Below, in pieces: positions 50,789 to 59,766 of a DNA stretch of 64,000 nt. Position numbers and translations under genes: made by a program. The notes beneath the pieces were generated by a model. That model saw only the letters and a program-made list of their open reading frames with translations. It ran no database searches and was not told the origin of the DNA. The stretch spans positions 4,177,501 to 4,241,500 of the forward strand of contig NZ_JACCFP010000001.1 in NCBI RefSeq assembly GCF_013410655.1. Direction: 5' to 3'. The first letter of the stretch is position 1. Every line of letters begins with the position of its first letter. The stretch comes from Nocardioides thalensis (GTDB lineage: Bacteria > Actinomycetota > Actinomycetes > Propionibacteriales > Nocardioidaceae).

Positions 50789-50853
50789 GCGTTCAGGCTA
50801 TCCGGCGGACGCAGGCCGACGCTCCCCGGATTCACAGCCGCCCGCACGGCCCG

Positions 50854-51861
50854 TCAGAACGGCGAGATCGGGTCCGGCGGCGGGAAGATGTCGTCGAGCT
50901 CGGCGAGGTCCTCCGGGCGCGGGACCCACGCACCGGCGGCGGCGTTGGCCACGACCTGCTCGGGTCGGGTGGCGCCGGCGATCACGGACGCGACCGGCGC
51001 CTGGGCGAGCAGCCAGCCGATGGCGACGGTCACCTCGGTGAGTCCGCGCGAGGCGGCGAACTCGGAGTAGCGCTTGAGCTCCGGCGACACCGCGGCCTCG
51101 AGCAGGTGCCGGCGGGTGCGGGCGAGCCGGGTGCCCTCCGGTGCGGTGCCGTCGGCGTACTTGCCGGTGAGGAGGCCGTTGGCGAGCGGGAAGTAGGGCA
51201 GCAGGCCCAGCCCGAACTGCCGGCACGCGGGCACCACCTCGTGCTCGGCGCGGCGGTCGACGAGGTTGTAGTGGTTCTGCGCGGAGATGAACCGTTCAGC
51301 GCCCATCTCGCGGGCGACGAACTCGGCCTCGGCGATCTGCCAGCCCGATCGGTTGGAGTGGCCGACGTAGCGGACCTTGCCGTCGCGGACGAGCGTGTCG
51401 AGCGCGCTGAGGGTCTCGTCGATCGGCGTCAGCGGGTCGGGGGTGTGGAACTGGTAGAGGTCGATCCGGTCGGTGCCGAGCCGGCGCAGCGACGCCTCGA
51501 CCGCGGTGATGACGTAGCGCCGCGACCCCCGCGCGCCGCCGTCGGGCCCGTTGACGCCCTTCATGTCCATGCCGAACTTGGTGGCGATGACGACCCGGTC
51601 CCGCTCGGTGCGTAGAGCGGCGCCGAGCCGCTCCTCCGACAGGCCGGGCCGGGCGCCGTACGTGTCGGCGACGTCGAAGAAGGTGATGCCGGCGTCGAGG
51701 GCGGCGCGCACGACGCGGTCGGTGCCCTCCTGGCTCTCGGTGGCGGTGCCCGGCCGGCCGAGGTTGTTGCAGCCCAGCCCGACCGCGGAGACGACGAGGC
51801 CGGAGCTGCCGAGCCGCCGCAGCGGCGGTCGGGTGGCGTCGGGGAGTGTGTCGGCGCTCAT
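50854..51861 (-). CDS. Aldo/keto reductase
   Basis: Predicted 335-aa TIM-barrel NADPH reductase. The tetrad is visible: Asp in FFDVADTYG, Tyr in the same motif, Lys in VIATKFGM, and His in YQFHTPDP. SVIAGATRPEQV is the cofactor loop. Substrate unknown; it may be general aldehyde detoxification. Divergent from the PAP2-kinase gene. Confidence 0.92.
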   Translation of the reverse strand: MSADTLPDATRPPLRRLGSSGLVVSAVGLGCNNLGRPGTATESQEGTDRVVRAALDAGITFFDVADTYGARPGLSEERLGAALRTERDRVVIATKFGMDMKGVNGPDGGARGSRRYVITAVEASLRRLGTDRIDLYQFHTPDPLTPIDETLSALDTLVRDGKVRYVGHSNRSGWQIAEAEFVAREMGAERFISAQNHYNLVDRRAEHEVVPACRQFGLGLLPYFPLANGLLTGKYADGTAPEGTRLARTRRHLLEAAVSPELKRYSEFAASRGLTEVTVAIGWLLAQAPVASVIAGATRPEQVVANAAAGAWVPRPEDLAELDDIFPPPDPISPF

Positions 51862-51873
51862 AGGGAGAAACTA

Positions 51874-51908
51874 GCGATCACGGTCGAACGCTGGCGATCA
51901 CCTATTCT
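51874..51908 (+). promoter_or_regulatory. Probable leaderless promoter with direct repeat
   Basis: GCGATCAC occurs twice (51874-51881 and 51894-51901), 20 bp apart, followed by TATTCT at 51903-51908, 6 nt before the GTG of the PAP2-kinase gene. Confidence 0.4.
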
Positions 51909-51914
51909 CACGGC

Positions 51915-53489
51915 GTGCTCGACCGCTCTCGACGTACCCAGCTGACGTGGTCGCTGCTGTGCCTCGGGACGTTCGCGGTGCTGGCGGCGATCGTGGTCGC
52001 CGCGCCGTCCTGGCTGGTCGACGTCGACGCCGAGGTCAGGCCCGCCAGCCGGTGGGCGATCCGCCAGGACTGGCTCGACGTGCCGCTGCACGTGGTCGAG
52101 CGGGGCTTCGGCACGATCGCCTCGATCGTCTACGCGCTGGTCCTCGCGCTGGTGATGTTCCTCAAGGGGCACCGCCGGGCGACGGTGCTGGTCGTCGCGA
52201 CGATGACCGTGACGATGCTGGGGACGTACGGACTCAAGTACCTGCTCGGCCGCGACCGCCCGGAGTGGCAGGCGGGCGACCGATTCCACGACAACGCGGC
52301 GTTCCCGTCGGGGCATGCGTCCTTCACCGCAGCCCTGGCCGCGCTGGTGATCCTCCTCGCCGTGATGCTCGTACGGCGCGGCGGCATCCGCCGGCTCATC
52401 GGCACCGCCGCGGTCGTCGTCACGATCGTCGTGGCCGCCGACCGGGTGCTCCTCGGCCGGCACTTCGTGACCGACACCATCGGCGGCGTCCTCCTCGGGG
52501 TGGGCGTCGTGCTGCTCGGGCTCGCTCTCTACAGCCCGCTCCCCCGCAGCCATGCGGCCGGCGCGGCACCGCTGCCGCAGGCGTTCCCGGGCGGCGGCCG
52601 CCTCGCGGTCATCCTGAACCCGATCAAGGTCGAGTCGGTCGAGCAGTTCCAGAGCATCGTCACCCAGATGGCGGTGGACTCCGGCTGGAGCGAGCCGCGC
52701 TGGTACTTCACCACCGTCGAGGACCCCGGCACCGGGCAGGCCGAGCAGGCGGCCGTCGACGGGGCCGAGCTCGTGATCGTCTGCGGCGGCGACGGCACGG
52801 TGCGCGAGGTGTGCGCCGAGCTCGCCGGCACCGGCATCCCCGTCGGGATCGTGCCCGCCGGCACCGGCAACCTGCTCGCTCGCAACCTCGCCATCCCGCT
52901 GTTCATCCGGGCGGCCATCGACATCGCGCTCACCGGCCAGGACCGCGCGATCGACATGGTCGCGGTCAGCGGAGACGGCATCGAGGACACCCACTTCATG
53001 GTCATGGCCGGCATGGGCTTCGACGCCGCGATCATGGAGGGCGTCAACGAGGACATCAAGAAGAAGGTCGGCTGGCTGGCCTACGTGTGGTCCGGACTGA
53101 AGTCCCTGATGTTCCCCTCCACGAAGGTGGAGATCTCGATCGACGGCGGCGAGTGGACCAAGCACCGCGCGCGCACGATCGTCGTCGGCAACGTCGGCTA
53201 CCTCCAGGCCGGGATGCCGCTGCTGCCCGACGCGGCGATCGACGACGGCACGCTCGACGTCGTGCTCCTCAACCCGCAGCGGTTCCTCTCGTGGATCCCG
53301 CTGGCGATCCGGATCCTCACCAAGCAGCCGCGCATCGACGACACCATGAACCGGATGACCGGCAAGACCGTGTCGGTCCGGGCCTCCTCACCGACGCCCC
53401 GCCAGCTCGACGGCGACACGATCGGCCTCGGCGAGGAGCTGCACATGGAGTGCATCCACGGGCGGCTCCTGGTCCGGGTGCCGCGCTAG
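51915..53489 (+). CDS. PAP2 phosphatase / diacylglycerol-type lipid kinase fusion
   Basis: Predicted 524-aa two-domain protein. The N-terminal half (about 1-210) has six helices and the PAP2 motifs KYLLGRDRP, PSGHASF and GRHFVTD. The C-terminal half (about 225-520) is a DAGK/sphingosine-kinase-like domain with VCGGDGTVREV and PAGTGNLLARNL. The phosphatase faces outward and the kinase inward in the usual topology. Fusions of this type occur in actinobacteria; they may couple removal and addition of lipid phosphates. Confidence 0.9.
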   Translation: MLDRSRRTQLTWSLLCLGTFAVLAAIVVAAPSWLVDVDAEVRPASRWAIRQDWLDVPLHVVERGFGTIASIVYALVLALVMFLKGHRRATVLVVATMTVTMLGTYGLKYLLGRDRPEWQAGDRFHDNAAFPSGHASFTAALAALVILLAVMLVRRGGIRRLIGTAAVVVTIVVAADRVLLGRHFVTDTIGGVLLGVGVVLLGLALYSPLPRSHAAGAAPLPQAFPGGGRLAVILNPIKVESVEQFQSIVTQMAVDSGWSEPRWYFTTVEDPGTGQAEQAAVDGAELVIVCGGDGTVREVCAELAGTGIPVGIVPAGTGNLLARNLAIPLFIRAAIDIALTGQDRAIDMVAVSGDGIEDTHFMVMAGMGFDAAIMEGVNEDIKKKVGWLAYVWSGLKSLMFPSTKVEISIDGGEWTKHRARTIVVGNVGYLQAGMPLLPDAAIDDGTLDVVLLNPQRFLSWIPLAIRILTKQPRIDDTMNRMTGKTVSVRASSPTPRQLDGDTIGLGEELHMECIHGRLLVRVPR

Positions 53490-53501
53490 CGGCCTCGCTC
53501 G

Positions 53502-53897
53502 TCAGGCGCCGGCCTTCGCCCGCGAGACCGCCTCGGTCTCCTCCGGCGAGAGCTCCTGCTCGCTGCTCCAGCCGGCGATGCCCTTGGCGTAGGTGCGGGC
53601 CTCGCTGCGGCCCCGGATCGACGTCAGCACGACCCCGTCGCCCTGGTCGTCGAGCAGCGCGAGCGACCACGAGAGCCGGCCGCCCATCTCCTCGAACGCG
53701 TCGTAGCGCACCACCGCCAGGTGCCGCAGCGACCGGCCCGCCTCCTGCTTGAGCCGGGCGACCTCGGCCCGCAGCCCGGCCACGTCGGCCGGTACGTCGA
53801 GCCCGTCGTCGGGCGACACCCGCCGCCAGGTGCGGTAGGCCAGGACCGCCGCCGCAGCGGAGAGGACGAGCGCGAGGATCGCGAGCACGAGCGCCAT
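53502..53897 (-). CDS. DUF4446 protein
   Basis: Predicted 131-aa protein. One N-terminal membrane helix is followed by a coiled segment and the DUF4446 domain (RYDAFEEMGGRLSWSLALLD). The family often lies near chromosome-partition genes in Firmicutes and is common in actinobacteria; its role is unknown. TACGTT lies 5 nt upstream of the ATG. Confidence 0.85.
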   Translation of the reverse strand: MALVLAILALVLSAAAAVLAYRTWRRVSPDDGLDVPADVAGLRAEVARLKQEAGRSLRHLAVVRYDAFEEMGGRLSWSLALLDDQGDGVVLTSIRGRSEARTYAKGIAGWSSEQELSPEETEAVSRAKAGA

Positions 53898-53911
53898 GCC
53901 TCAACGTAATG

Positions 53912-53947
53912 CGCCGAGTCGGCTGGTGATCACCAGCCGACTCGGCG
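53912..53947. terminator. Perfect 36-bp palindromic terminator
   Basis: CGCCGAGTCGGCTGGTGA and its exact complement, followed by TTT at 53948-53950. A further half copy (AGCCGACTCGGCG, 53967-53979) lies just before the stop of the siderophore-binding gene. It closes the iron-uptake operon. Confidence 0.7.
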
Positions 53948-53983
53948 TTTCTCAGGCGTGACGACGAGCCGACTCGGCGAGTG

Positions 53984-55027
53984 TCAGTCGACGGGCTGCG
54001 CCTCGGCGAGGTGGTCGGCGACCTCCTGGTAGATGCCGGCGTACTGCTCGTAGGAGTACGGCGCCGCGGCGTACCACTCGTAGACCTGGCCCGCCTCGAC
54101 GGCGGGCAGGCTGGTCCAGGTGTCGATGGTCTCGAGCTTGTCGGCGAGCAGGCCGTAGGTGCGGGCGTCGAAGAGGATCACGTCGGCGTCGGCATAGTCG
54201 GGGAGCTGCTCGGGGCTGATCGCGTGGAAGTGCATCGGCTTGCCGGTCTTGGGCTCGACGATGTCGAGGCCCGCCTCGGCCAGGGTGCCCATCTCGGGGA
54301 AGAAGTCCTGGTTGGCGATGTAGAAGCTGGCGGCGTCGGCGTCGGCGGACACGAACGCCACCTGGAGGTCGGACTCGCCGGAGATCGTGCCGATCTCCTC
54401 GAGGGCGGCGTCGTAGGCCTCCTTGTCGGCCTGGAGGTCCGCGCTCTCGGTGTCGGCGCCGAGGGCTCTCGCCAGGTCGACGAAGGACTCGATGGCGGTG
54501 TCGGTGTCGGTGTAGTTGCCGTCGATGGCGAGGGTCTCGGTGCCCTCGTCGACGGTCTTGCCCTGCTTGCCGGGGATGTACCAGAGGCCCTTGCCGTCGA
54601 AGGTGTAGTCGATGACCAGCTCCGGCGCGCTGACCAGCAGCTGCTCCACGTCGAGCTCGCCGTAGGTCTCGCCGTAGACCTCGACCTGGGAGAGGTCGAT
54701 GTTGCCCGCCTGGAAGTTGAGCTCGCCGTCGACCTCGGCGAGCTCGCCGTAGACGCCGTCGACCTGGTAGCCGGCGTCCCACAGCGCCGCGGCGACGCTG
54801 CTCTGCGCGACCACGTTGGTCGGGGTCTGCTCGAGCTCGACCGTGTGGCCGCGGCCGTCCTCGTAGGTGAAGGGGCCTTCCGGAGCCGTCTGGCCCTCGG
54901 CCCCGCCCGTGTCCTCGGCCCGGGCGTCGGGGTCGGTGTCGCCGCTGCACGCGGTGAGCGCGAACGTCGCGGTCAGCGCGGTGGCGGCAAGGGCGCCTCG
55001 CAGGGTACGGCGGTGCGCGCGGATCAT
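53984..55027 (-). CDS. Siderophore ABC transporter substrate-binding lipoprotein
   Basis: Predicted 347-aa lipoprotein. The signal ends in a lipobox LTAC with the Cys followed by SG. A FecB/FepB-type two-lobed domain follows (TNVVAQSSVAAALWDAG ... DVILFDARTYG). It delivers ferric siderophore to the permease. Its ATG overlaps the ATPase stop (ATGA); it is the last gene of the four-gene operon. Confidence 0.93.
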   Translation of the reverse strand: MIRAHRRTLRGALAATALTATFALTACSGDTDPDARAEDTGGAEGQTAPEGPFTYEDGRGHTVELEQTPTNVVAQSSVAAALWDAGYQVDGVYGELAEVDGELNFQAGNIDLSQVEVYGETYGELDVEQLLVSAPELVIDYTFDGKGLWYIPGKQGKTVDEGTETLAIDGNYTDTDTAIESFVDLARALGADTESADLQADKEAYDAALEEIGTISGESDLQVAFVSADADAASFYIANQDFFPEMGTLAEAGLDIVEPKTGKPMHFHAISPEQLPDYADADVILFDARTYGLLADKLETIDTWTSLPAVEAGQVYEWYAAAPYSYEQYAGIYQEVADHLAEAQPVD

Positions 55028-55839
55028 CGGTTCTCCTTCTCATCGGGGTCCCGGCGGGAGCGCCGGGGGATCACGAGCGGCGTGTGCGACTCGGGGTCGG
55101 TGATGACGCGGCAGGTGAGGCCGAAGACGTGCTCGACGAGCTCGGCCGTGATCACCTCCGCGGGGTCGCCCTCGGCGACGACGGCGCCGTCCTTCATGGC
55201 GACCAGGTGGGTGGCGTACCGGCAGGCCAGGTTGAGGTCGTGGAGCACGGCGACGAGCGTGTAGCCGTGGTCGTCACGCAACCCCGACACCAGGTCGAGG
55301 ACCTCGACCTGGTGGGCGATGTCGAGGTAGGTCGTGGGCTCGTCGAGGAGCAAGATCTCGGTGCGCTGCGCGAGCGCCATCGCCAGCCAGACCCGCTGCC
55401 GCTGACCGCCGGAGAGCTCGTCGACGACGCGGTCGGCGAGGTCGGTGGTGTCGGTGGCGGCGAGCGCGGCGCGCACGGCCTCCTCGTCCTCGCCCGACCA
55501 CTGGCGCAGCAGCCTCTGGTGGGGGTAGCGGCCGCGGGACACCAGGTCGACGACGGTGATCCCGTCGGGCGCGACCTGCGCCTGCGGCAGCAGCCCGAGC
55601 CGCCGCGCCACCTCCTTGGAGTGGTAGCGGTGGATGTCCTTGCCGTCGAGGTGCACGACACCCGCCTTCGGCGTGAGCAGCCGGGCGAGCCCGCGGAGCA
55701 GCGTCGACTTGCCGCAGCCGTTGGCGCCGACGATCACCGTGAACGACCCGTCGGGGATGGCGAGCCCGAGGTCCTGGGTGATGAGGCGCTTGTCGTAGCC
55801 GAGGCTGAGGCCGCTCGCCTCGAGGCGCTGGGTGGTCAT
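55024..55839 (-). CDS. Siderophore ABC transporter ATPase
   Basis: Predicted 271-aa FecE/FepC-type ATPase. Walker A is GANGCGKST, the signature is DELSGGQRQRVWLAMAL, Walker B is LLLDEPTTYLD and the switch His is in VLHDLN. It powers uptake through the two permeases encoded upstream. ATG 55839 overlaps the previous stop. Confidence 0.96.
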   Translation of the reverse strand: MTTQRLEASGLSLGYDKRLITQDLGLAIPDGSFTVIVGANGCGKSTLLRGLARLLTPKAGVVHLDGKDIHRYHSKEVARRLGLLPQAQVAPDGITVVDLVSRGRYPHQRLLRQWSGEDEEAVRAALAATDTTDLADRVVDELSGGQRQRVWLAMALAQRTEILLLDEPTTYLDIAHQVEVLDLVSGLRDDHGYTLVAVLHDLNLACRYATHLVAMKDGAVVAEGDPAEVITAELVEHVFGLTCRVITDPESHTPLVIPRRSRRDPDEKENR

Positions 55840-56903
55840 GCTCGTCCACTCCTCCACTCGCGGGTCAGCAGCCAGGCCAGGTAGAGGCCGCCGACCACGC
55901 CGGTCATCACGCCGACGGCGACCTGCCGGGGCTGGAACAGCTCGCGTGCCGCGTGGTCGGCCACGACGAGGAACAGCGCCCCGGTGAGTCCCGACGCCAC
56001 CAGGTTCGGCCCGCTCGCGCGCGTCAGGCGCCGCGCCACCTGGGGCGCGGTCAGGGCGATGAACGCCACCGGGCCCGCGGCGGCGACGGCGACGCTGCAC
56101 ATCGCAACCCCTACGGCGCCGGCGACGACCCGGACCCGGCCCGCGGGCAGGCCCGCGGCGACGGCGGTGCCGTCGGACAGCTCGGTCATCGTCAGCGCGC
56201 GGGAGAGCAGCAGCGCGAGGGCGGCCAGGACGACCACCGCCGGCGCGAGTACGGCGACCTGGTCCCACGTGGCTCCGGCGACGTTGCCGACCAGCCACAC
56301 GCCGGCCCCCTGCGCGTCGTAGATGTTCACGCTGACGATGAGCATCGAGTTGAACGACAGCAGCACCGAGCCGACGCCGACGCCGATCAGCACCAGCCGG
56401 AGACCGTCGGACCCGCCGCGGGCGGCCAGCGAGAAGACGACGACCGCGGTGAGTGCACCGCCCACGACGGCCCCGGCCGCCGTACCGACCACACCCGCGT
56501 CGACGACGAGCATCGCGACCAGGCCGCCGGTGGCGGCGCCGGTCTCGAAGCCCACGATGTCGGGGCTGCCCAGCGGGTTGCGGGAGATCGTCTGGAAGAC
56601 CGCGCCGGCCATCCCGAGGGCGACACCGACGAGGGCGGCGGTGGCGACGCGCGGCAGCCGGTAGTCCTGGACGATGAGCTCCTCGACCGGCAGCCCCTCG
56701 CCGAAGACGGTGAGCAGCACCCGAGGCAGCCCGACCTGGATGTCGCCGAGCACGAGCGAGGCGAGGACCGCGCCCAGCGTGGCAGCGACGAGCAGCAGGC
56801 AGACCAGCAGTCCCCGCCGGTGCACGCGCACCGAGAGCGGGCCGAGCCGGAGGACGCCGATGCCGAGGCGGCCGGCGCCGAGGACCGTCGAGGAGGTGCT
56901 CAC
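55836..56903 (-). CDS. Siderophore ABC transporter permease (FecCD family), second subunit
   Basis: Predicted 355-aa permease with about nine to ten helices. LPRVATAALVGVALGMAGAVFQTISRNPL and TAPQVARRL are FecCD signatures. It forms the heterodimeric channel with the other permease. The GTG at 56903 overlaps the preceding stop (GTGA). Confidence 0.93.
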   Translation of the reverse strand: MSTSSTVLGAGRLGIGVLRLGPLSVRVHRRGLLVCLLLVAATLGAVLASLVLGDIQVGLPRVLLTVFGEGLPVEELIVQDYRLPRVATAALVGVALGMAGAVFQTISRNPLGSPDIVGFETGAATGGLVAMLVVDAGVVGTAAGAVVGGALTAVVVFSLAARGGSDGLRLVLIGVGVGSVLLSFNSMLIVSVNIYDAQGAGVWLVGNVAGATWDQVAVLAPAVVVLAALALLLSRALTMTELSDGTAVAAGLPAGRVRVVAGAVGVAMCSVAVAAAGPVAFIALTAPQVARRLTRASGPNLVASGLTGALFLVVADHAARELFQPRQVAVGVMTGVVGGLYLAWLLTREWRSGRA

Positions 56904-57955
56904 AGGTGCACCAGCTTCCGGCGGCGCACGAGCGCGACGAAGACCGGTGCACCGATGAACGCGGTCATGATGCCGGCGGCGATCTCCCGGTCCGGCGTGA
57001 CGACCCTGCCCGCGGTGTCGGCGACGAGCAGGAGCGCCGCCGCCAGCGTCATCGAGATCGGCAGCACCCAGCGCTGGTCGGGACCGACGAGGTAGCGCGC
57101 GACGTGCGGCACGGTGAGACCGATGAACGCGATCGGCCCGGCGAGCGCGGTCGCGGACCCGCAGAGGAGCGTCACCGCCACCGCCGTCACCACGCGGGTG
57201 CGGCCGATCCGGGCGCCGAGCGCGCGGCCGGTGTCCTCGCCGAGGGCGATCACGTTGAGCCCCGGCGTCACGAGGTAGGCGAGGACGACGCCGGCAACCA
57301 GGAACGGCAGTGCGTCGGCCATCACCGACAGGTCGCGGCTGACCACCGAGCCGACCACCCAGAAGCGCATCGTGTCGAAGCTGCGCTGGTCCTGGAGCGC
57401 GATCCCGTTGGCGTAGGCGGTGAGTACGGCGGTGAGCGCCGCCCCCGCGAGCGCGAGCCGCATCGGCGTCGCGGCCGAGCGGCCGCCGGAGCCGAGACCG
57501 TAGACGGCGATCGCGGCCGCGGCCGCGCCGGCGAACGCGAACCACATCTGGTGCCGCAGCGCGGTGACCTCGAGGAAGGTGATCGCGCTGACGACGGCCG
57601 CCGCGGCGCCGGCATTTATGCCGAGCAGGCCGGGGTCGGCGAGCGGGTTGCGGGTGAGCGCCTGCATCAGGGCGCCGGCGGCGCCGAGCGCGAGCCCGAC
57701 CGCGAGCGAGATCACCGTCCGGTCCATCCGCAGGCCGCGCACGATGTCGCCGGCCATGCCGCCCCCGTCGCGCCACAGCTCGGCGAGCACGGTCGTCGGC
57801 GCCAGGGTCTGCCGGCCGATCATCAGGCTGGCCAGGACGGCGAGCGCCAGGACGACCAGCGAGCCGGCGAGGACCACGACGCGCGGGCCGCGGCCGCGCG
57901 CGACGACCCGGCGCTCGGGTCGGACGCGCGCGGGCGCGATCTCGGTCGTGGTCAC
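56900..57955 (-). CDS. Siderophore ABC transporter permease (FecCD family), first subunit
   Basis: Predicted 351-aa permease. DRTVISLAVGLALGAAGALMQALTRNPLADP and GLTVPHVARYLVG are typical. First gene of the operon permease, permease, ATPase, binding protein. The GTG at 57955 lies exactly at the +1 expected from TAGCCT at 57967-57962, so translation is probably leaderless. That -10 hexamer lies inside an IdeR/DtxR-like box. Confidence 0.94.
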   Translation of the reverse strand: MTTTEIAPARVRPERRVVARGRGPRVVVLAGSLVVLALAVLASLMIGRQTLAPTTVLAELWRDGGGMAGDIVRGLRMDRTVISLAVGLALGAAGALMQALTRNPLADPGLLGINAGAAAAVVSAITFLEVTALRHQMWFAFAGAAAAAIAVYGLGSGGRSAATPMRLALAGAALTAVLTAYANGIALQDQRSFDTMRFWVVGSVVSRDLSVMADALPFLVAGVVLAYLVTPGLNVIALGEDTGRALGARIGRTRVVTAVAVTLLCGSATALAGPIAFIGLTVPHVARYLVGPDQRWVLPISMTLAAALLLVADTAGRVVTPDREIAAGIMTAFIGAPVFVALVRRRKLVHL

Positions 57956-57956
57956 G

Positions 57957-57975
57957 AAGGAAGGCTAGCCTTACC
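57957..57975 (-). promoter_or_regulatory. IdeR/DtxR-type iron box overlapping a leaderless promoter
   Basis: On the minus strand the core reads AGGTAAGGCTAGCCTTCC, with the perfect palindrome AAGGCTAGCCTT at 57961-57972. It matches the DtxR/IdeR consensus (TTAGGTTAGSCTAACCTAA) at 13 of 19 positions by eye. Binding would cover the -10 element and block transcription when iron is plentiful. Confidence 0.7.
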
Positions 57976-58054
57976 TGTGCTGCGGTGCGCACCGCGGTCC
58001 ACGGACGGCCGGGACCCGGGCGGTGCTCGCTCGCTTCCCCCTACCCTTGCCGCC

Positions 58055-58918
58055 ATGTCCCGCCCCGTGTCCCGCATCGCCTACCAGGGAGAGCCCGGCG
58101 CCAACTCCCACCTCGTGTGCAAGCAGCACTATCCCGACTGGGAGGCGGTGCCGTGCGCGTCGTTCGAGGACGTGTTCGCGGCGATGACCAACGGCGAGGC
58201 CGACCTGGCGATGATCCCGATCGACAACTCGATCGCCGGCCGGGTGGCCGACATCCACCACTTCCTGCCCGACTCCGACCTGCACATCGTCGCCGAGCAC
58301 TTCCTGCGCATCGAGTTCTCGCTGATGGCGGTGCCGGGCGCGACGTTTGACACGATCCGCACCGTGCACAGCCACGTCCACGCGCTGGGCCAGTGCCGCA
58401 AGATCATCCGCGAGCTCGGGCTGACGCCGCTCATCTCCGGCGACACCGCGGGCGCCGCCCGCGAGGTGGCCGACGCCGCCGACCCGACGCAGGCGGCGAT
58501 CGCGCCGCCGCTCGCGGCCGAGATCTACGGACTCGAGATCCTCCGCGACGACGTCGAGGACGAGGAGCACAACACGACCCGGTTCGTCGTGCTGTCCCGC
58601 GACTTCGTCGTCGCTCCCCGCGGCAACGGCCCGGTGGTGACGACGTTCGTCTTCAACGTCCGCAACCTGCCCGCCGCGCTCTACAAGGCGCTCGGCGGGT
58701 TCGCCACCAACGGCATCAACATGACCAAGCTGGAGAGCTACATGGTCGGCGGCGAGTTCACCGCCACCCAGTTCCTCGCCGAGGTGGACGGCCACCCCGA
58801 CGACCCGGGCCTCAAGCGGGCGCTCGAGGAGCTCGCGTTCTTCACCACCGACGTCAAGGTACTCGGTATCTACCCCGCCGACCCCTGGCGCGAGTCTCCG
58901 CCGTCCGACCGGGGCTGA
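58055..58918 (+). CDS. pheA: Prephenate dehydratase
   Basis: Predicted 287-aa enzyme converting prephenate to phenylpyruvate in phenylalanine synthesis. The catalytic TRF motif is in HNTTRFVVLSR and the C-terminal ACT domain has KLESYMVGGEF, a variant of the ESRP regulatory motif. YQGEPGANSH starts the domain. TACCCT lies 7 nt before the ATG, so it may be leaderless. The channel gene begins 1 bp after its stop. Confidence 0.95.
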   Translation: MSRPVSRIAYQGEPGANSHLVCKQHYPDWEAVPCASFEDVFAAMTNGEADLAMIPIDNSIAGRVADIHHFLPDSDLHIVAEHFLRIEFSLMAVPGATFDTIRTVHSHVHALGQCRKIIRELGLTPLISGDTAGAAREVADAADPTQAAIAPPLAAEIYGLEILRDDVEDEEHNTTRFVVLSRDFVVAPRGNGPVVTTFVFNVRNLPAALYKALGGFATNGINMTKLESYMVGGEFTATQFLAEVDGHPDDPGLKRALEELAFFTTDVKVLGIYPADPWRESPPSDRG

Positions 58919-58919
58919 C

Positions 58920-59741
58920 GTGGACGTGCGGGGAGCGCGCCAGGCCGTCGAGCAGCTCATCGACCGGCCGTGGTTCCAGGGGACCGTGATCGCGGTCATC
59001 CTCGTCAACGCCGCGGTGCTCGGGTTCGAGACCTCCGAGTCGTGGATGGCAGAGCACGGCGACGCGACCCACGCGATCGGCTGGGCGACGCTGGTCGTGT
59101 TCGTCGTGGAGCTCGCGCTGCGGCTGTTCGCGGAGGGCTGGCGCTTCTGGCGCAGCGGGTGGAACGTCTTCGACTTCTTCGTGGTCGCGATCGCGTTCGT
59201 GCCCGGCGGTCAGGCCAGCGGCGTGCTCCGGGTGCTGCGGATCCTCCGCGTGCTGCGCCTGCTCTCGACGATCCGCTCGATGCGCAGCGTGGTCGCGGCG
59301 CTGATCGCGACGATCCCGGGCATGGGCTCGATCGCCGCCCTGCTGGTGATCCTGCTCTACGTCAGCGCGGTCATGTCGACCGAGCTGTTCGGCGCGACCG
59401 ACCCCGAGCACTTCGGCAACCTCGGCAGCTCGCTGCTCTCGCTCTTCCAGGTGACGACCGGCGACGACTGGGCCAACGTCGTCCGGCCCACGGCCGACGC
59501 GCACCCCTGGGCCTGGGGGTTCTTCGTCGGGTTCGTCGTGATCTCGACGTACGTCGTCCTCAACCTCTTCATCGCGGTCGCCGTCGAGGCGCTGGACCGG
59601 CAGACCGAGGAGGACAACAGCGAGATGGTCGACGAGGTCGAGCACCACATGGACGAGTCCACCACCGCGATCCTCGCCGCCATCGAGGACCTCAAGCGAC
59701 AGGTCAGCGCCCTCGAGGCCCGCCTCGAAGCCAGGGACTGA
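58920..59741 (+). CDS. Single-domain voltage-gated cation channel (NaChBac superfamily)
   Basis: Predicted 273-aa six-helix channel subunit that would tetramerise. The S4 sensor has Arg at 104, 107, 110 and 113 ([14 protein letters not shown]). The pore helix LLSLFQVTT leads to the filter TGDDWAN at 180-186. S6 is [14 protein letters not shown], and the C-terminus has an acidic neck and coiled coil ([19 protein letters not shown]), as in bacterial Nav channels. The filter departs from the Na-selective TLESW and has two Asp, as in engineered Ca-selective forms. GTG start, 1 bp after pheA. Confidence 0.92.
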   Translation: MDVRGARQAVEQLIDRPWFQGTVIAVILVNAAVLGFETSESWMAEHGDATHAIGWATLVVFVVELALRLFAEGWRFWRSGWNVFDFFVVAIAFVPGGQASGVLRVLRILRVLRLLSTIRSMRSVVAALIATIPGMGSIAALLVILLYVSAVMSTELFGATDPEHFGNLGSSLLSLFQVTTGDDWANVVRPTADAHPWAWGFFVGFVVISTYVVLNLFIAVAVEALDRQTEEDNSEMVDEVEHHMDESTTAILAAIEDLKRQVSALEARLEARD

Positions 59742-59766
59742 CGCTCGCGCGACTACGCTGCCGGGC

